Shown: positions 49,533-59,915, numbered from the stretch's first letter. The stretch is 64,000 nt of DNA from Clostridiales bacterium (GCA_022786965.1 JALFXH010000067.1:1-64000); one strand, 5' to 3'. Made by a program: numbers and translations. Notes: a model not told the origin generated them from the letters alone.

Positions 49533-51692
49533 CTATGCGGCTACCTCCTCCCAGTCGTCCTGCAAAGGCTCGGTGGTTTCCCCGGTTTCCGCAGGGGGCT
49601 GGGTAGGCGGTTCGGTTTCTTCCACAATGGGGGCGGTGGTTTCCGGCTCCTCCACCACGGCGTAGATGTAGCTGACGGGGGCGTAGTTGGAGGTGGCGAT
49701 AAAGTCGGAGGTGAGCTTCTGGTTGGTGGCCAGGTCATAGCGGACGCTGTAGCTCTTGACCTGATAGCCGTCCCGGCCCTCCTGAATGGTATCGTCGTGG
49801 CGGATACCTTCCGGATTGTCGTAGGGATAGTTCCGGAATTCCGTCTCCGGCGGGATGGTTTTGGTGATGTCGGAGCCAAGCATCCGGTAGTAGTCCCGCT
49901 GCTCCGTACCGGTGATGGTGACCCGGACATAGCCGCCGCTGTACTGGGCGCTGATGCGCACGGGGTAGGAAAGGGTGTTTTTGATGGTCAGATCGATGTC
50001 CGCGTCCAAGCCCTCCTTGACGAAGCTGGGCAGGTAGCTCATATTGCTGCGGGTGTTGATGGTCAGATCGGACAGGAGCGCCGCGCAGTACAAGGTGGAG
50101 GAGACCTGGGTTACACCGCCGCCGGGGGTGCTCTCCAGACCAATGTCGTCTTCTGCGGATTTGAAGCCCCGGGAGGTGCTGAGACTGCCCACGGCGTCCC
50201 GGAAGGAAAGACCCTCGCCGGGGTTCAGCACCCGGCCGTTGATGGCCTCGCAAGCGATGCGCAGATTGGTGAGTCGCTCGTCGCTGCCGGTGGCCCGGGT
50301 CTGGTACTCGCCCAGGGTATCCGCGTAAAAGCCGCCGGTATCGGCAATCTCCGGCTCGATGTACTGCATGGGAATCCGCACTTCGTCACCGAACTGGGCT
50401 TCATCCAGCAACTTTTGGGCGGAAACCTTGTCAAATTCGTAGCCGTAGGAGCCGGGGGTGGTTTTGCCGGTTTTGGAATCCACCACGGCGTTCACAGGCG
50501 CGATGTAGAATTCCTTATAGAGTTTCTCAAGATCAATGGGGTCCGGGTCCTTCAGGGTCTTCACATCCTCCACGGTGACGAGGAAAACCCGCTGGCTGTA
50601 GGCGTCCAGCACTTGACTGTAGACCGTATCGGGGTCAAAGCCGATGCCCGGTTTGCCCAGCGTGATGACCAGGGTCTGGGTGGGGGCGGTTTTATCAAAT
50701 TTGTCGGCGGCCAGAACCGGCTCGGCCCCTTCCAGACCGTAGGTGGTCTGCACCAGAGTGCTGCCGGAATTGCCGGCCTTTTCCGTCAGGAACTTACGGA
50801 TATTTTCGGTTTTCAGCGTCAGATAGGGAAGAACCTCAATGTTTTTCGGCTGCGTTTTCGATGCCTTATAGTCCGCGTCCCGGTCGGACTGACTGCCGGT
50901 GCGGCCGTAGGCGTAGGCTTCCTCCACGGCGCCGCTACAGTCAAAGGACGCGCCGGAATCCCTGGGGGTGATTCTCAGCTGGGTGCCGGACAGATCGATG
51001 ACCATGTCCGTGGAGGTGTAGACGCTGCCGATGGCCTCGTTCAGGGCGGCGACGGCTTCCTTTTTGGTCATACCGCCCACGTTCACATCGCCGATGTAGA
51101 CGTTGCTCAGAATTTTCTCATCGTAGGGGTCCTTGGCGCTGCGGGCAAAGAGCAGGATGACGAACACAATGATCATCACCGACACAGCGCACAGGGCAGC
51201 CAGCACCAGCTTGGAGTTCTGATTGTAGAATTCCACAATTTCGTTCATCCATTGGGGTTTCTCGCCGGCCTTGCCCGCCGGTTTTTCCGCCTCGGGAGAA
51301 AACTGGGGCTCCTCAGGAATGTAATCAAAGGATGCTCCCACCCTGGTCCTGGGCTTCACCGGCTGCCCCGTCACCTGACGGAAGGCTTCCTCAATCTGAC
51401 GGTCCTCGTCTGCCGGAGAGGGGGCCGGCGCCGGGGCGGCATCCGGATTGGAAAACATATCCGGAAAGGCTTCCTCCGTGGGAAACGCTTCCTCCGCCGG
51501 GTTCGGAATGGAAATATCGGGCACATCCACATCCGTGGGCAGCGGCTGAGCCGCCCGGGCAATGTCCTGGGCAGTGACTTTGTGCTCGTAGGTTGTGTGG
51601 GCCTTTTTCCGGGTTAAGTCCCGGTAGGCCTTTTCGATCTCCCGCTCCTCCTCCCGGTGAGGGCGGGGACTGGAAAATTTACCCTGTGACAT
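49533..51692 (-). CDS. VanW-domain cell-envelope protein
   Basis: A 719-aa protein. The first 150 residues are cytosolic, acidic and Pro-rich (two near-identical EEAFP segments). One membrane helix follows (about 165-187, KLVLALCAVSVMIIVFVILL without its second A). The outside part has a peptidoglycan-binding-like domain (about 205-400) and then the VanW domain (about 460-600, RVLNPGEGLSFRDAVGSLST and GGGVTQVSSTLYCAALLSDL). A Thr/Glu/Pro-rich tail ends the protein. VanW proteins are linked to cell-wall physiology but have no proven reaction. Start 51692 has GGAGG upstream. Confidence 0.85.
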   Translation of the reverse strand: MSQGKFSSPRPHREEEREIEKAYRDLTRKKAHTTYEHKVTAQDIARAAQPLPTDVDVPDISIPNPAEEAFPTEEAFPDMFSNPDAAPAPAPSPADEDRQIEEAFRQVTGQPVKPRTRVGASFDYIPEEPQFSPEAEKPAGKAGEKPQWMNEIVEFYNQNSKLVLAALCAVSVMIIVFVILLFARSAKDPYDEKILSNVYIGDVNVGGMTKKEAVAALNEAIGSVYTSTDMVIDLSGTQLRITPRDSGASFDCSGAVEEAYAYGRTGSQSDRDADYKASKTQPKNIEVLPYLTLKTENIRKFLTEKAGNSGSTLVQTTYGLEGAEPVLAADKFDKTAPTQTLVITLGKPGIGFDPDTVYSQVLDAYSQRVFLVTVEDVKTLKDPDPIDLEKLYKEFYIAPVNAVVDSKTGKTTPGSYGYEFDKVSAQKLLDEAQFGDEVRIPMQYIEPEIADTGGFYADTLGEYQTRATGSDERLTNLRIACEAINGRVLNPGEGLSFRDAVGSLSTSRGFKSAEDDIGLESTPGGGVTQVSSTLYCAALLSDLTINTRSNMSYLPSFVKEGLDADIDLTIKNTLSYPVRISAQYSGGYVRVTITGTEQRDYYRMLGSDITKTIPPETEFRNYPYDNPEGIRHDDTIQEGRDGYQVKSYSVRYDLATNQKLTSDFIATSNYAPVSYIYAVVEEPETTAPIVEETEPPTQPPAETGETTEPLQDDWEEVAA

Positions 51693-51833
51693 GGTGAAAA
51701 TCCTCCTCTTTGAGGGATAATTTTGCAATATTATAACATATCTTTTCGGAAAAGCAACAAGCGTAATAATTTGTTAAGAAATGCAAATCGATATGCTCTA
51801 AGCTGACAGACAAATTGGAATTTGGCGATCAAA

Positions 51834-51974
51834 GCCTTCCCCTTTGGGGAAGGTGCCCCCGTAGGGGGCGGAAGAGGGCAGTACTATTTTGAATACACAA
51901 CCACATTTCGGCGAAACGGAAGGAACCTCTTCCAACCTCGCTAACGCTCGGCCACCTTCCCCAAAGGGGAAGGC
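51834..51974. repeat. CTTCCCC-type inverted-repeat element, copy 2
   Basis: The ends are GCCTTCCCCTTTGGGGAAGG and CCTTCCCCAAAGGGGAAGGC. The interior contains GGAAGAGG and ACCTCTTCC arms and the block CTCGCTAACGCTCGGCC. It lies between the mfd and VanW-domain genes. Confidence 0.88.
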
Positions 51975-52007
51975 GTTGGCACCGCCAAATTACAGCTTGT
52001 CGTGCTG

Positions 52008-55000
52008 TTAAGAATCGCAGCAGCCCCGGTAGCGGTCGATGAAGACCTTGCTCTGTTTCAGGCTGTCCACGCCGGAAGCGAGTTTCAGCCGCAGCGTCGG
52101 CTCCTTTGTGTTTGCCAGGAAGGTGACCCGGTTTTTGTAGTCCGGGTCGGCACACAAGGTGCTGACGGCCTCGAAATTCAGATTCGCCAAAGTGAACAGC
52201 ACCTCGCCGGATTTCTGCTTGATGTCCTTGATGCTGACCTCCTTGGCCTTGGCCCGGAGCAGGGCGATGTCGATGAGGTTGAGCACCCCTCTGGGGGGTT
52301 CGCCGTAGCGGTCCACGATCTCGTCCAGCAGGTCGTCGGCGTCCTCCTGGGTGCGGATGGCGGCCATCCGGCGGTACAGGTCCATCCGCTCCTCGCCCCG
52401 GGACACGTAGTCCTTGTCCACATTGGCGGTGACGTTCAGGTCGGCGGTGCAGTCGGGGGCCTTGGGGGCCGCGCCCTGCTCTTCCAGAACCGCCTCGTCC
52501 AGCAGCTTCAGATACATATCGTAGCCCACGCTCATCATGTGGCCGGACTGCTCCGCGCCAAGCAGATTGCCGGCACCCCGAATCTCCAGATCCCGCATGG
52601 CGATCTTGAAGCCGGAGCCGAACTCCGCGAAGTCCCGGATGGCGGACAGCCGCTTTTCGGCAATTTCCGTCAGATTCTTGTCCGGGCGGTATGTGAAGTA
52701 GGCGTAGGCGTGGCGGGTGGAACGGCCCACCCGGCCCCGGAGCTGGTGCAGCTGACTCAGGCCGAACCGGTCGGCATTCTCGATAATCAGGGTGTTGGCG
52801 TTGGGAATGTCCAGGCCGGTTTCGATAATTGTGGTGCACACCAGCACCTGAATGTCCCCGTCGGTCATGGCCTGCATCACGTCGCCCAAGGCGTCTTCCC
52901 CCATCTGTCCGTGGGCCACGCCCACCCGCAGGCCGGGAATCCGCCGCTGGAGGGCGCTGGCGCATTGGTCGATGGTCTCCGTGCGGTTGTGGAGGTAATA
53001 CACCTGCCCGCCCCGCTCCACCTCCCGGCGGATGGCATCGTCGATGACGGCGGTGTTGTGCTCCATGACGAAGGTCTGCACCGGATAGCGGTCGGCAGGG
53101 GGTTCCTCGATGGTGGACATATCCCGGATGCCGGACAGGGCCATGTTCAGGGTCCGGGGGATGGGGGTGGCGGACAGGGTCAGCACGTCCACACCCTTGG
53201 ACATTTCTTTTAACCGTTCCTTGTGGCTGACGCCAAAGCGCTGCTCTTCATCAATAATCAGCAGACCCAGATCCTTGAACTGCACGCTCTTTTGCAGCAG
53301 CTTGTGGGTGCCGATGATCACATCCACGGAGCCCGCCGCCAGATTGCGCAAGGTTTGCTGCTGCTGTTTCGGGGTGCGGAACCGGCTGAGCACGTCGATG
53401 TTCACGGGGAAGCCCCGGAATCGGGCCATGGCGGTGGTGTAGTGCTGCTGGGCAAGCACCGTGGTGGGCACCAGGATTGCCACCTGCTTGCCGTCCATGA
53501 CGGCTTTCATGACAGCCCGCAGGGCTACTTCGGTTTTGCCGAAGCCCACGTCGCCGCAAAGCAGTCGGTCCATGGGGGTGGGGGTCTCCATGTCCCGCTT
53601 GATGTCGGCAATGCAGCGCAGCTGGTCATCGGTTTCAGGGTAGGGGAAGTTGTCTTCAAATTCTTTTTGCCATGGAGAATCGGCGGCAAAGGCAAAGCCG
53701 GGCTGCCGCTTCCGGGCGGCGTAGAGCTGAATCAGCTCCCCGGCCATGTCCTTGGCTGCTTTCCGGGCCTTGGCTTTGGTCTTCTGCCAGGCGTCGGAAC
53801 CGATTTTGTTCAGCCGTACGTTGGTATCCTCGCTACCGCCGCCGATGTACTTGCTGACTAAGTCAAGCTGGGTGGCGGGGACGTAGAGGGTGTCGCTGCC
53901 CTGATAGGCGATTTTGATATAGTCCTTCACGGCGTTATCCACTTTAATCTGCTCCATGCAGACAAACCGGCCAATGCCGTAGTTTTCGTGGACCACCAGA
54001 TCGCCGGGGGTCAGGTCGGTGAAGGCGTTCAGCTTCTGCCGGTTGGTGGAGCCGGTTTTCTTGGCGGCCTTCCGCTTCGGCTCGCTGCGGGCAAGAAGCT
54101 GGCCCTCCGTCAGCACTGCCAGACGGCTCATGGGGTATTCCATGCCGTAAGGCAGGCTGCCTTCCGTCAACAGAATCTGCCCCGGTTTGGGCAGGGTAGT
54201 GAGCGGGATGCAGATAAAGCAGGAGAGATTTTTGCTGCTCAGCAACTCCTGCAAAATCTCGGCTCTTCTGCGAGTGCCGCAGAGCACCAGAGAGCCGAAT
54301 TCCTGCTTCTGATAGTGGCTCAGGTCCGAGGCGGCGGTGTCCAGATTGCCGCCGTAGCCGGGAAGCTGCTTGGCGGTCATGGGCAGCAGCGCCTTGGGCG
54401 GACACTCCTCCGGGTAGGCGGAGCCGCCGAAGGTGTCGAAATACAGCACCGTCCGTTCTTTCAAACCGGCGCAGAAATCCTCCCACTGGCACACATAGTC
54501 GCACAGCTCCCCGGCCACCAGCCCTCCTTGCAGCATGGAATCCAGCTGTATGCCCATTTCGTCGCAGCGGGTGCGGGCGGCGCGGTGAAGATTGCTCTGG
54601 TCGCAGAGCACCACAATGGCGTCTGCCGGGATATAATCCGCCGCCGTAGCCATTTCCGGGTAGATGAGGGCCATATACCGGTCGGAGGCGGGGTTGTGGA
54701 GATCATTTTCATACTTCTCCAAATCCCGGCTCAGGGTGGCAATCAGAGCCTCATTGGGGTTTTTGCGACGCTTCTGCCGGGAAATCAAATTGGAGATATC
54801 CTTGCACAGGCCGGAAATTCCCTTGGGATGCAGCCCCGGCTGGGTCTCGCCTACGGGCAAAATGGTGATTTTTTCGATATTTTCGTTGCGCCGCTGGGTC
54901 TGGGGGTCAAAATAGCCCATGGTGTCCAGCTCGTCGCCGAAGAACTCCGCCCGGATGGGCTGGTCGGCGGCAGGGGAGTACACATCCAGAATGCCGCCCC

Positions 55001-55523
55001 GCATGGCAAACTGACCGGGGCCTTCCACCATGCCGCAGCGGCTGTACCCGGCGGCAATCAGCCGTGCCGTCAGCTCGTCAAGAGGGTATTCATTTCCGAC
55101 TTCCAGCGTAAAGGCGGCGCTTTTCAGCACCTGGGGGGGCATGGTGCGCAGGCTCATGGCCTCCCAGCTCATGATTTGCAGTCGGGTCTTTCCCAGCGCC
55201 AGATCGTACAGCTGCCGCAGCCGCTTCTGTTCCCAGGCTCTCGACACCACGGCGGCATCGTACAGCGTCAAATCCCGCCCGGGCAGAATGGGGGCCGTCT
55301 CCCCAAGGAAGCATTTCAGCTCCTCCTGAAGCCGCCGGGCGGCCATGTCATCCTGACACAGCAGCACCATGGGTCGGCTGGTATCGGTATACAACCCAGC
55401 AAGCAGGTGGCTGCGGTTGATCTGACCGATGCCGGTGACCGCCGCGCTCTGACCCTCCGCCAGGGAGGTCAGAAGCGTATTGTATTCCGGCATGGATTTC
55501 AGCATGGATAGAAGCTTTTCCAT
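52008..55523 (-). CDS. mfd: Transcription-repair coupling factor
   Basis: A 1171-aa Mfd protein that removes stalled RNA polymerase and recruits UvrA. The UvrB-like N-terminal module (about 1-330) includes QFAMRGGILDVYSPAADQPI. The CarD-like RNA-polymerase-interacting domain (about 490-560) starts at LTPGDLVVHENYGIGRFVCM. The SF2 translocase domain (about 600-970) has the P-loop LLCGDVGFGKTEVALRA and IIDEEQRFGVSHKERLKEM (DEEQ). The C-terminal TRCF domain closes it. The length is normal. It lies upstream of a VanW gene and downstream of pth on the same strand, the common pth-mfd order. Confidence 0.97.
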   Translation of the reverse strand: MEKLLSMLKSMPEYNTLLTSLAEGQSAAVTGIGQINRSHLLAGLYTDTSRPMVLLCQDDMAARRLQEELKCFLGETAPILPGRDLTLYDAAVVSRAWEQKRLRQLYDLALGKTRLQIMSWEAMSLRTMPPQVLKSAAFTLEVGNEYPLDELTARLIAAGYSRCGMVEGPGQFAMRGGILDVYSPAADQPIRAEFFGDELDTMGYFDPQTQRRNENIEKITILPVGETQPGLHPKGISGLCKDISNLISRQKRRKNPNEALIATLSRDLEKYENDLHNPASDRYMALIYPEMATAADYIPADAIVVLCDQSNLHRAARTRCDEMGIQLDSMLQGGLVAGELCDYVCQWEDFCAGLKERTVLYFDTFGGSAYPEECPPKALLPMTAKQLPGYGGNLDTAASDLSHYQKQEFGSLVLCGTRRRAEILQELLSSKNLSCFICIPLTTLPKPGQILLTEGSLPYGMEYPMSRLAVLTEGQLLARSEPKRKAAKKTGSTNRQKLNAFTDLTPGDLVVHENYGIGRFVCMEQIKVDNAVKDYIKIAYQGSDTLYVPATQLDLVSKYIGGGSEDTNVRLNKIGSDAWQKTKAKARKAAKDMAGELIQLYAARKRQPGFAFAADSPWQKEFEDNFPYPETDDQLRCIADIKRDMETPTPMDRLLCGDVGFGKTEVALRAVMKAVMDGKQVAILVPTTVLAQQHYTTAMARFRGFPVNIDVLSRFRTPKQQQQTLRNLAAGSVDVIIGTHKLLQKSVQFKDLGLLIIDEEQRFGVSHKERLKEMSKGVDVLTLSATPIPRTLNMALSGIRDMSTIEEPPADRYPVQTFVMEHNTAVIDDAIRREVERGGQVYYLHNRTETIDQCASALQRRIPGLRVGVAHGQMGEDALGDVMQAMTDGDIQVLVCTTIIETGLDIPNANTLIIENADRFGLSQLHQLRGRVGRSTRHAYAYFTYRPDKNLTEIAEKRLSAIRDFAEFGSGFKIAMRDLEIRGAGNLLGAEQSGHMMSVGYDMYLKLLDEAVLEEQGAAPKAPDCTADLNVTANVDKDYVSRGEERMDLYRRMAAIRTQEDADDLLDEIVDRYGEPPRGVLNLIDIALLRAKAKEVSIKDIKQKSGEVLFTLANLNFEAVSTLCADPDYKNRVTFLANTKEPTLRLKLASGVDSLKQSKVFIDRYRGCCDS

Positions 55524-55599
55524 GAAAACACCTCATTTCTTGGCAACGTGGCAACGCGGAAAGAGAGGAAAAACTCTCTTTCCGTGGTAAATGTATATT

Positions 55600-55722
55600 A
55601 ATTGAAAATTGACAATGGACAATTAACAATTGCGGTATCCCTTCGGGATGGATTCAAAATGGGCACCAACACAATACGAATATCTAATCGTCCCGCAGGG
55701 ACACAATGACTGTCAACTGTCA
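55600..55722. repeat. GTTGACA-type inverted-repeat element, copy C (diverged)
   Basis: The left arm is AATTGAAAATTGACAATGGAC and the following AATTGCGGTATCCCTTCGGGAT. The right arm is TCGTCCCGCAGGGACACAAT and GACTGTCAACTGTCAA. The two small hairpins (ATCCCTTCGGGAT, GTCCCGCAGGGAC) stand in the same places as in copy B, so it is the same family with heptamers drifted to ATTGACA/ATTGTCA. Confidence 0.78.
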
Positions 55723-55967
55723 ATGCGAATCAATAGTTGAAACACGGTAAACGCTGGAATAACAGAAACGTATGTCATCCTGAGCGGAGCGCGAAGCGCG
55801 TAGTCGAAGGATCTTTTCGGTGATTTGACCGTACTGTGTGACGAACGCGGAAGATCCTTCGACTCGCTGCGCTCGCTCAGGAAGACAAATCCATTCGTAC
55901 TCTGGTTATTTGCAACATTTCAAATCTTGATTCGCATTGTCAATTGTCAATTGTCAACTGTCAATTG
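55721..55967. repeat. Composite repeat block bracketed by a 13-bp inverted repeat
   Basis: CAATGCGAATCAA (55721-55733) and TTGATTCGCATTG (55927-55939) bracket another element at 55771-55886. Beyond the second arm, 55938-55967 is a run of TGTCAAT/TGTCAAC heptamers ending at the pth stop. The block has no coding content. Confidence 0.75.
55771..55886. repeat. GTCATCCTGAGCG-type inverted-repeat element
   Basis: The left end is ATGTCATCCTGAGCGGAGCG with GTAGTCGAAGGATCTT. The right end is AAGATCCTTCGACTCGCTGC with GCTCGCTCAGGAAGACA, its near-complement. Similar sequences are very common in genomes of Clostridia; only this copy is seen here. Confidence 0.8.
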
Positions 55968-55970
55968 TTT

Positions 55971-56567
55971 TTAGGGATGGGAACCATTGAACCGGTTAGC
56001 GGCCTCCGGTACGCCGTGGTCGATGATGGCAAGGGCGGCGTCGGCGGCGTTTTTCAGGGATACAGCCAACGCCTTTTCATCCTGTGCCGAGAAGGAGGAC
56101 AGCACCCAGTCCGCCAGGTCGTATTCCGGGTTGGGCTTGGCCCCAACGCCAATCTTGACCCGGGGAAAGTCCTGACTGCCCAGCTCCTGAATGATGGACT
56201 TGATGCCGTTGTGTCCGCCAGCGGAGCCGTTTGCCCGCACCCGCAGCCGTCCCGGCTCCAGGGAGATATCGTCAAACATCACAATGATGTTCTGGGGCGG
56301 GATTTTGAAAAAGGCGGACAGCTGCAAAACCGACCGCCCGGACAGGTTCATATAGGTCTGTGGCTTCAGCAGGAACAGCTTTACGCCATTATAATTGGTC
56401 TGATTGTACAGCCCCTGAAATTTCAGTTTGTCGACCTTGACCCCAAGATTCTGGGCCAAGATATCCAGCGCCCGAAACCCGCAGTTGTGGCGGGAGCGCT
56501 CGTATTCTCTTCCGGGATTGCCCAGGCCCACAATGAGCCAGCTTTCGGTATTGTTTTTCTGAAACAC
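55971..56567 (-). CDS. pth: Peptidyl-tRNA hydrolase
   Basis: A 198-aa Pth enzyme that frees tRNA from prematurely released peptidyl-tRNA. The N-terminal IVGLGNPGREYERSRHNCGF contains the catalytic histidine (H29 region HNCGF). FLLKPQTYMNLSGRSVLQL, FDDISLEPGRLRVRANGSAG and GGHNGIKSIIQELGS are conserved. I start it at GTG 56567, 7 nt after AGGAGGA; longer frames pass through a repeat element. The stop is 3 nt from a run of TGTCAAT repeats. Confidence 0.95.
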   Translation of the reverse strand: MFQKNNTESWLIVGLGNPGREYERSRHNCGFRALDILAQNLGVKVDKLKFQGLYNQTNYNGVKLFLLKPQTYMNLSGRSVLQLSAFFKIPPQNIIVMFDDISLEPGRLRVRANGSAGGHNGIKSIIQELGSQDFPRVKIGVGAKPNPEYDLADWVLSSFSAQDEKALAVSLKNAADAALAIIDHGVPEAANRFNGSHP

Positions 56568-56624
56568 AGCGTGTCCTCCTGTGTGAGATAACTGGTTGAG
56601 GAAAGGGGATTTTATCGCACCAAA

Positions 56625-56770
56625 GCCCTCCCCTTTGGGGAAGGTGGATCGCGATAAAGCGAGACGGAAGAGGGCGGAACAGAGATCATTCCAGCACAGC
56701 ATTTCGGCGAGATGGTAAGAACCTCTTCCGACCTCGCTTACGCTCGGCCACCTTCCCCAAAGGGGAAGGC
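56625..56770. repeat. CTTCCCC-type inverted-repeat element, copy 3
   Basis: The ends are GCCCTCCCCTTTGGGGAAGG and CCTTCCCCAAAGGGGAAGGC. The interior has ACCTCTTCCGACCTCGCTTA and CGCTCGGCC. It stands between the divergent pth and uvrA genes. Confidence 0.9.
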
Positions 56771-56905
56771 ATCGCTCAGCTAAAGAACAACTCCGCTTAT
56801 TATACCACGAAAAGCCGGAGAAGCGCAATATCCATTTGAAACAAAAAAGAGCGGCACAGCCATGCGGATTCCGTCGCTAAAACGAAATTTTGTTTGAAAA
56901 ACATC

Positions 56906-56934
56906 TTGAGTGTTTGGGGAAAATGTGGTATACT
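56906..56934 (+). promoter_or_regulatory. uvrA promoter
   Basis: TTGAGT (56906-56911), a 17-bp spacer and TATACT (56929-56934), about 34 nt before the start codon. Confidence 0.75.
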
Positions 56935-56967
56935 AACGGGAAAGAATCTGCGATCAAGGAGAACGCT

Positions 56968-59790
56968 ATGAACGATACCATTCGGATTCAGGGCGCCAGA
57001 GAAAACAACCTGAAAAACGTGAATCTCACCATTCCCAGAGACAAGCTGGTGGTATTCACCGGCCTGTCCGGTTCCGGCAAGTCCAGCCTTGCCTTCGATA
57101 CAATCTATGCCGAGGGCCAACGGCGGTATGTGGAGAGTCTCAGCTCCTACGCCCGGCAGTTTTTGGGCCAGATGGACAAGCCGGATGTGGACGCTATCGA
57201 CGGTCTGTCTCCCGCCATTTCCATCGACCAGAAGACAACCTCCAAGAACCCCCGCTCCACCGTGGGCACGGTGACGGAAATCTACGACTATCTGCGCCTG
57301 CTGTGGGCGCGGGTGGGCGTGCCCCACTGCCCCAAATGCGGCAAGGAGATCCGCCGCCAGACCATCGATCAGATTGTGGACCGGGTGGAAGCCCTGGGGG
57401 AGGGCACCCGGTTTCTGGTGCTGTCGCCCATTATTCGCGGGAAAAAGGGCGAACACAAGAAGGTCTTCGAGGATGCCAAGAAGTCCGGCTTCGCCCGGGT
57501 GCGGGTGGACGGCATCCAGTATGACCTGACGGAAGAGATTGCCTGCGAGAAGAACAAGAAGCATACCATCGAGCTGGTGGTGGACCGCCTTGTATTAAAG
57601 GAAGGCCTGCGCCGCCGGCTGACGGATTCCATCGAGACGGCCTGCTCCCATTCCGGGGGACTGGTCACCATCGAGCTGCCCAAAACCGGGGAGGAGCTGA
57701 GCTTTTCCCAGAACTACGCCTGCGAGGACTGCGGCATCAGCCTAACCGAGCTGGAGCCTCGGATGTTCTCCTTCAACAATCCCAGCGGCGCCTGTCCCAG
57801 CTGTATGGGTTTGGGCTTCCAGCTGGTGGCGGATGAGGATCTGGTGATTCCCGATAGGGAAAAATCCATTCTGGACGGAGCCATTCAGGCCTCCGGCTGG
57901 CAGAGCGCCCGGACGGACTCCATTTTCCGGATGTACTTTGAGGCCCTGGCCCAGAAATACCACTTCTCCCTGACGGTGCCCGTAAAGGAGCTGCCCAGGG
58001 ACGTTATGGATATCATTCTCTACGGCACCAAGGGCGAAAAGCTACGGATGACCTACAACCGGGGAAACGGCATGGGCGTGTTGGAGCAGCCCTTTGAGGG
58101 AATCTTAAACAACATCTCCCGCCGATTCCGGGAGACCCAGTCCGACGCCGCCCGGAAAGAATTGGAAGAATGTATGTCCAGCGCCCCCTGTCCCCAGTGC
58201 GGCGGCGATCGGCTCAGTGAGATTGCCCGAGCCGTTACCGTGGGCGGCATTGGCATCATGGATTTCTGCCGCATGAGCATCCGGGACGAGCTGGAATTTA
58301 TGAAAAATCTCCGCCTTGAGGGCAATATGGCGGTGATTGCGGAGCAGATTGTGAAGGAAATCCGCTCCCGGCTGCAATTTTTGTCAGACGTGGGTCTGAG
58401 CTATCTGACCCTGTCCCGGGCCTCCGGCACCCTGTCCGGCGGCGAGAGCCAGCGTATCCGGCTGGCAACCCAGATCGGCTCCTCTCTCATGGGGGTGCTG
58501 TACATTCTGGACGAGCCCTCCATCGGCCTGCACCAGCGGGACAACGACAAGCTGCTTGGGACGCTGAAGCACCTGCGGGACATCGGCAACACCCTGATCG
58601 TGGTGGAGCATGACGAGGATACCATGCGCGCGGCGGATTTCATCGTGGACGTAGGCCCCGGGGCGGGCAGCCACGGCGGTGAGATCGTCGCCGCCGGAAC
58701 GGTGGATGAGATCATCGCCTGTCCCCGGTCCATTACGGGTCAGTACCTGTCCGGGGCAAAGAAAATTCCCGTGCCCACCACCCGCCGGAAGGGCAATGGA
58801 AACGCCTTAATAATCCGCGGGGCCACGGAAAACAATCTGAAAAATGTGGACGTGGAGATTCCGCTGGGAACCCTGACCTGCGTCACCGGCGTGTCCGGCT
58901 CCGGCAAGTCCAGCCTGGTCAATGAGGTTTTGAACAAGACCCTGCTGGGAAAACTGAACCACGCCCGCACCCGCCCCGGCGCCTGCCGCTGTGTGGAAGG
59001 GATAGAAAACTTAGACAAGGTCATCGACATCGACCAAAGCCCCATCGGCAGAACGCCCCGCTCCAACCCGGCCACCTATACGGGCCTGTTCAACGACATT
59101 CGTGACCTGTTCGCATCCACAAACGATGCCAAAATTCGCGGCTATGGCCCCGGACGGTTCAGCTTCAACGTCAAGGGCGGACGGTGTGAGGCCTGTTCCG
59201 GCGACGGTCTTGTGAAAATCGAAATGCACTTCCTTGCGGATGTGTATGTGCCTTGCGAGGTCTGCCACGGCGCGCGGTACAACCGGGAGACGCTGGAAGT
59301 CCAGTACAAGGGCAAAAATATCGCCCAGGTTCTGGACATGACCGCCGAGGAAGCGGTGGATTTCTTTGAAAACCTGCCGAAAATCCGCAGAAAAGCCCAG
59401 ACGCTGGTGGAAGTGGGCCTAGGCTATGTGAAACTGGGCCAGTCCAGCACCACCCTGTCCGGCGGCGAAGCCCAGCGGGTGAAGCTGGCAACGGAATTGG
59501 CGCGAGTTGCTACCGGCAAGACCATCTATATTCTGGACGAGCCTACCACGGGCCTGCACTCGGCGGATGTGCACAAGCTCATTGAGGTGCTGCAAAAACT
59601 GGTGGACGCGGGAAACACCGTTCTGGTCATCGAGCACAATCTGGACGTGATCAAGACCGCCGACCACATCATCGATCTTGGCCCCGAGGGAGGCGACGGC
59701 GGCGGATATATCGTAGCCACCGGCACCCCGGAGGAAGTGGCGCAGGTGCCCGAGAGCTATACCGGGCAGTATCTGCAAAAGTATTTATAA
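56968..59790 (+). CDS. uvrA: Excinuclease ABC subunit A
   Basis: A 940-aa damage-recognition ATPase. The two ABC modules have Walker A motifs [15 protein letters not shown] (about residue 31) and [15 protein letters not shown] (about 637), with signature loops [18 protein letters not shown] and [18 protein letters not shown]. Zinc motifs are CPKCGKEI (about 117) with downstream partners, and CEACSGDG with [10 protein letters not shown]. The length is normal. It has its own promoter. uvrB is 2 kb downstream, with a histidine kinase and radC between them. Confidence 0.97.
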   Translation: MNDTIRIQGARENNLKNVNLTIPRDKLVVFTGLSGSGKSSLAFDTIYAEGQRRYVESLSSYARQFLGQMDKPDVDAIDGLSPAISIDQKTTSKNPRSTVGTVTEIYDYLRLLWARVGVPHCPKCGKEIRRQTIDQIVDRVEALGEGTRFLVLSPIIRGKKGEHKKVFEDAKKSGFARVRVDGIQYDLTEEIACEKNKKHTIELVVDRLVLKEGLRRRLTDSIETACSHSGGLVTIELPKTGEELSFSQNYACEDCGISLTELEPRMFSFNNPSGACPSCMGLGFQLVADEDLVIPDREKSILDGAIQASGWQSARTDSIFRMYFEALAQKYHFSLTVPVKELPRDVMDIILYGTKGEKLRMTYNRGNGMGVLEQPFEGILNNISRRFRETQSDAARKELEECMSSAPCPQCGGDRLSEIARAVTVGGIGIMDFCRMSIRDELEFMKNLRLEGNMAVIAEQIVKEIRSRLQFLSDVGLSYLTLSRASGTLSGGESQRIRLATQIGSSLMGVLYILDEPSIGLHQRDNDKLLGTLKHLRDIGNTLIVVEHDEDTMRAADFIVDVGPGAGSHGGEIVAAGTVDEIIACPRSITGQYLSGAKKIPVPTTRRKGNGNALIIRGATENNLKNVDVEIPLGTLTCVTGVSGSGKSSLVNEVLNKTLLGKLNHARTRPGACRCVEGIENLDKVIDIDQSPIGRTPRSNPATYTGLFNDIRDLFASTNDAKIRGYGPGRFSFNVKGGRCEACSGDGLVKIEMHFLADVYVPCEVCHGARYNRETLEVQYKGKNIAQVLDMTAEEAVDFFENLPKIRRKAQTLVEVGLGYVKLGQSSTTLSGGEAQRVKLATELARVATGKTIYILDEPTTGLHSADVHKLIEVLQKLVDAGNTVLVIEHNLDVIKTADHIIDLGPEGGDGGGYIVATGTPEEVAQVPESYTGQYLQKYL

Positions 59791-59795
59791 AAAAA

Positions 59796-59915
59796 GCCTT
59801 CCCCTGTGGGGAAGGTGGCAGTCCGTAGGGCTGCCGGAAGAGGATATCTGGGCATATGCCGCAGAACCTCTCCCGACCTCGCTGTCGCTCGGCCACCCTC
59901 CCCGAAGGGGAGGGC
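59796..59915. repeat. CTTCCCC-type inverted-repeat element, copy 4
   Basis: The ends are GCCTTCCCCTGTGGGGAAGG and CCCTCCCCGAAGGGGAGGGC. The interior has ACCTCTCCCGACCTCGCTGT and CGCTCGGCC. It lies between the convergent uvrA and histidine kinase genes and may terminate both. Confidence 0.88.

Noticed and set aside
49797..51617. 606-aa plus-strand frame opposite the VanW-domain gene
   Set aside because: Antisense shadow; the VanW gene has start, membrane helix and family motifs.
53988..55511. 507-aa plus-strand frame opposite mfd
   Set aside because: Antisense shadow of a highly conserved gene.
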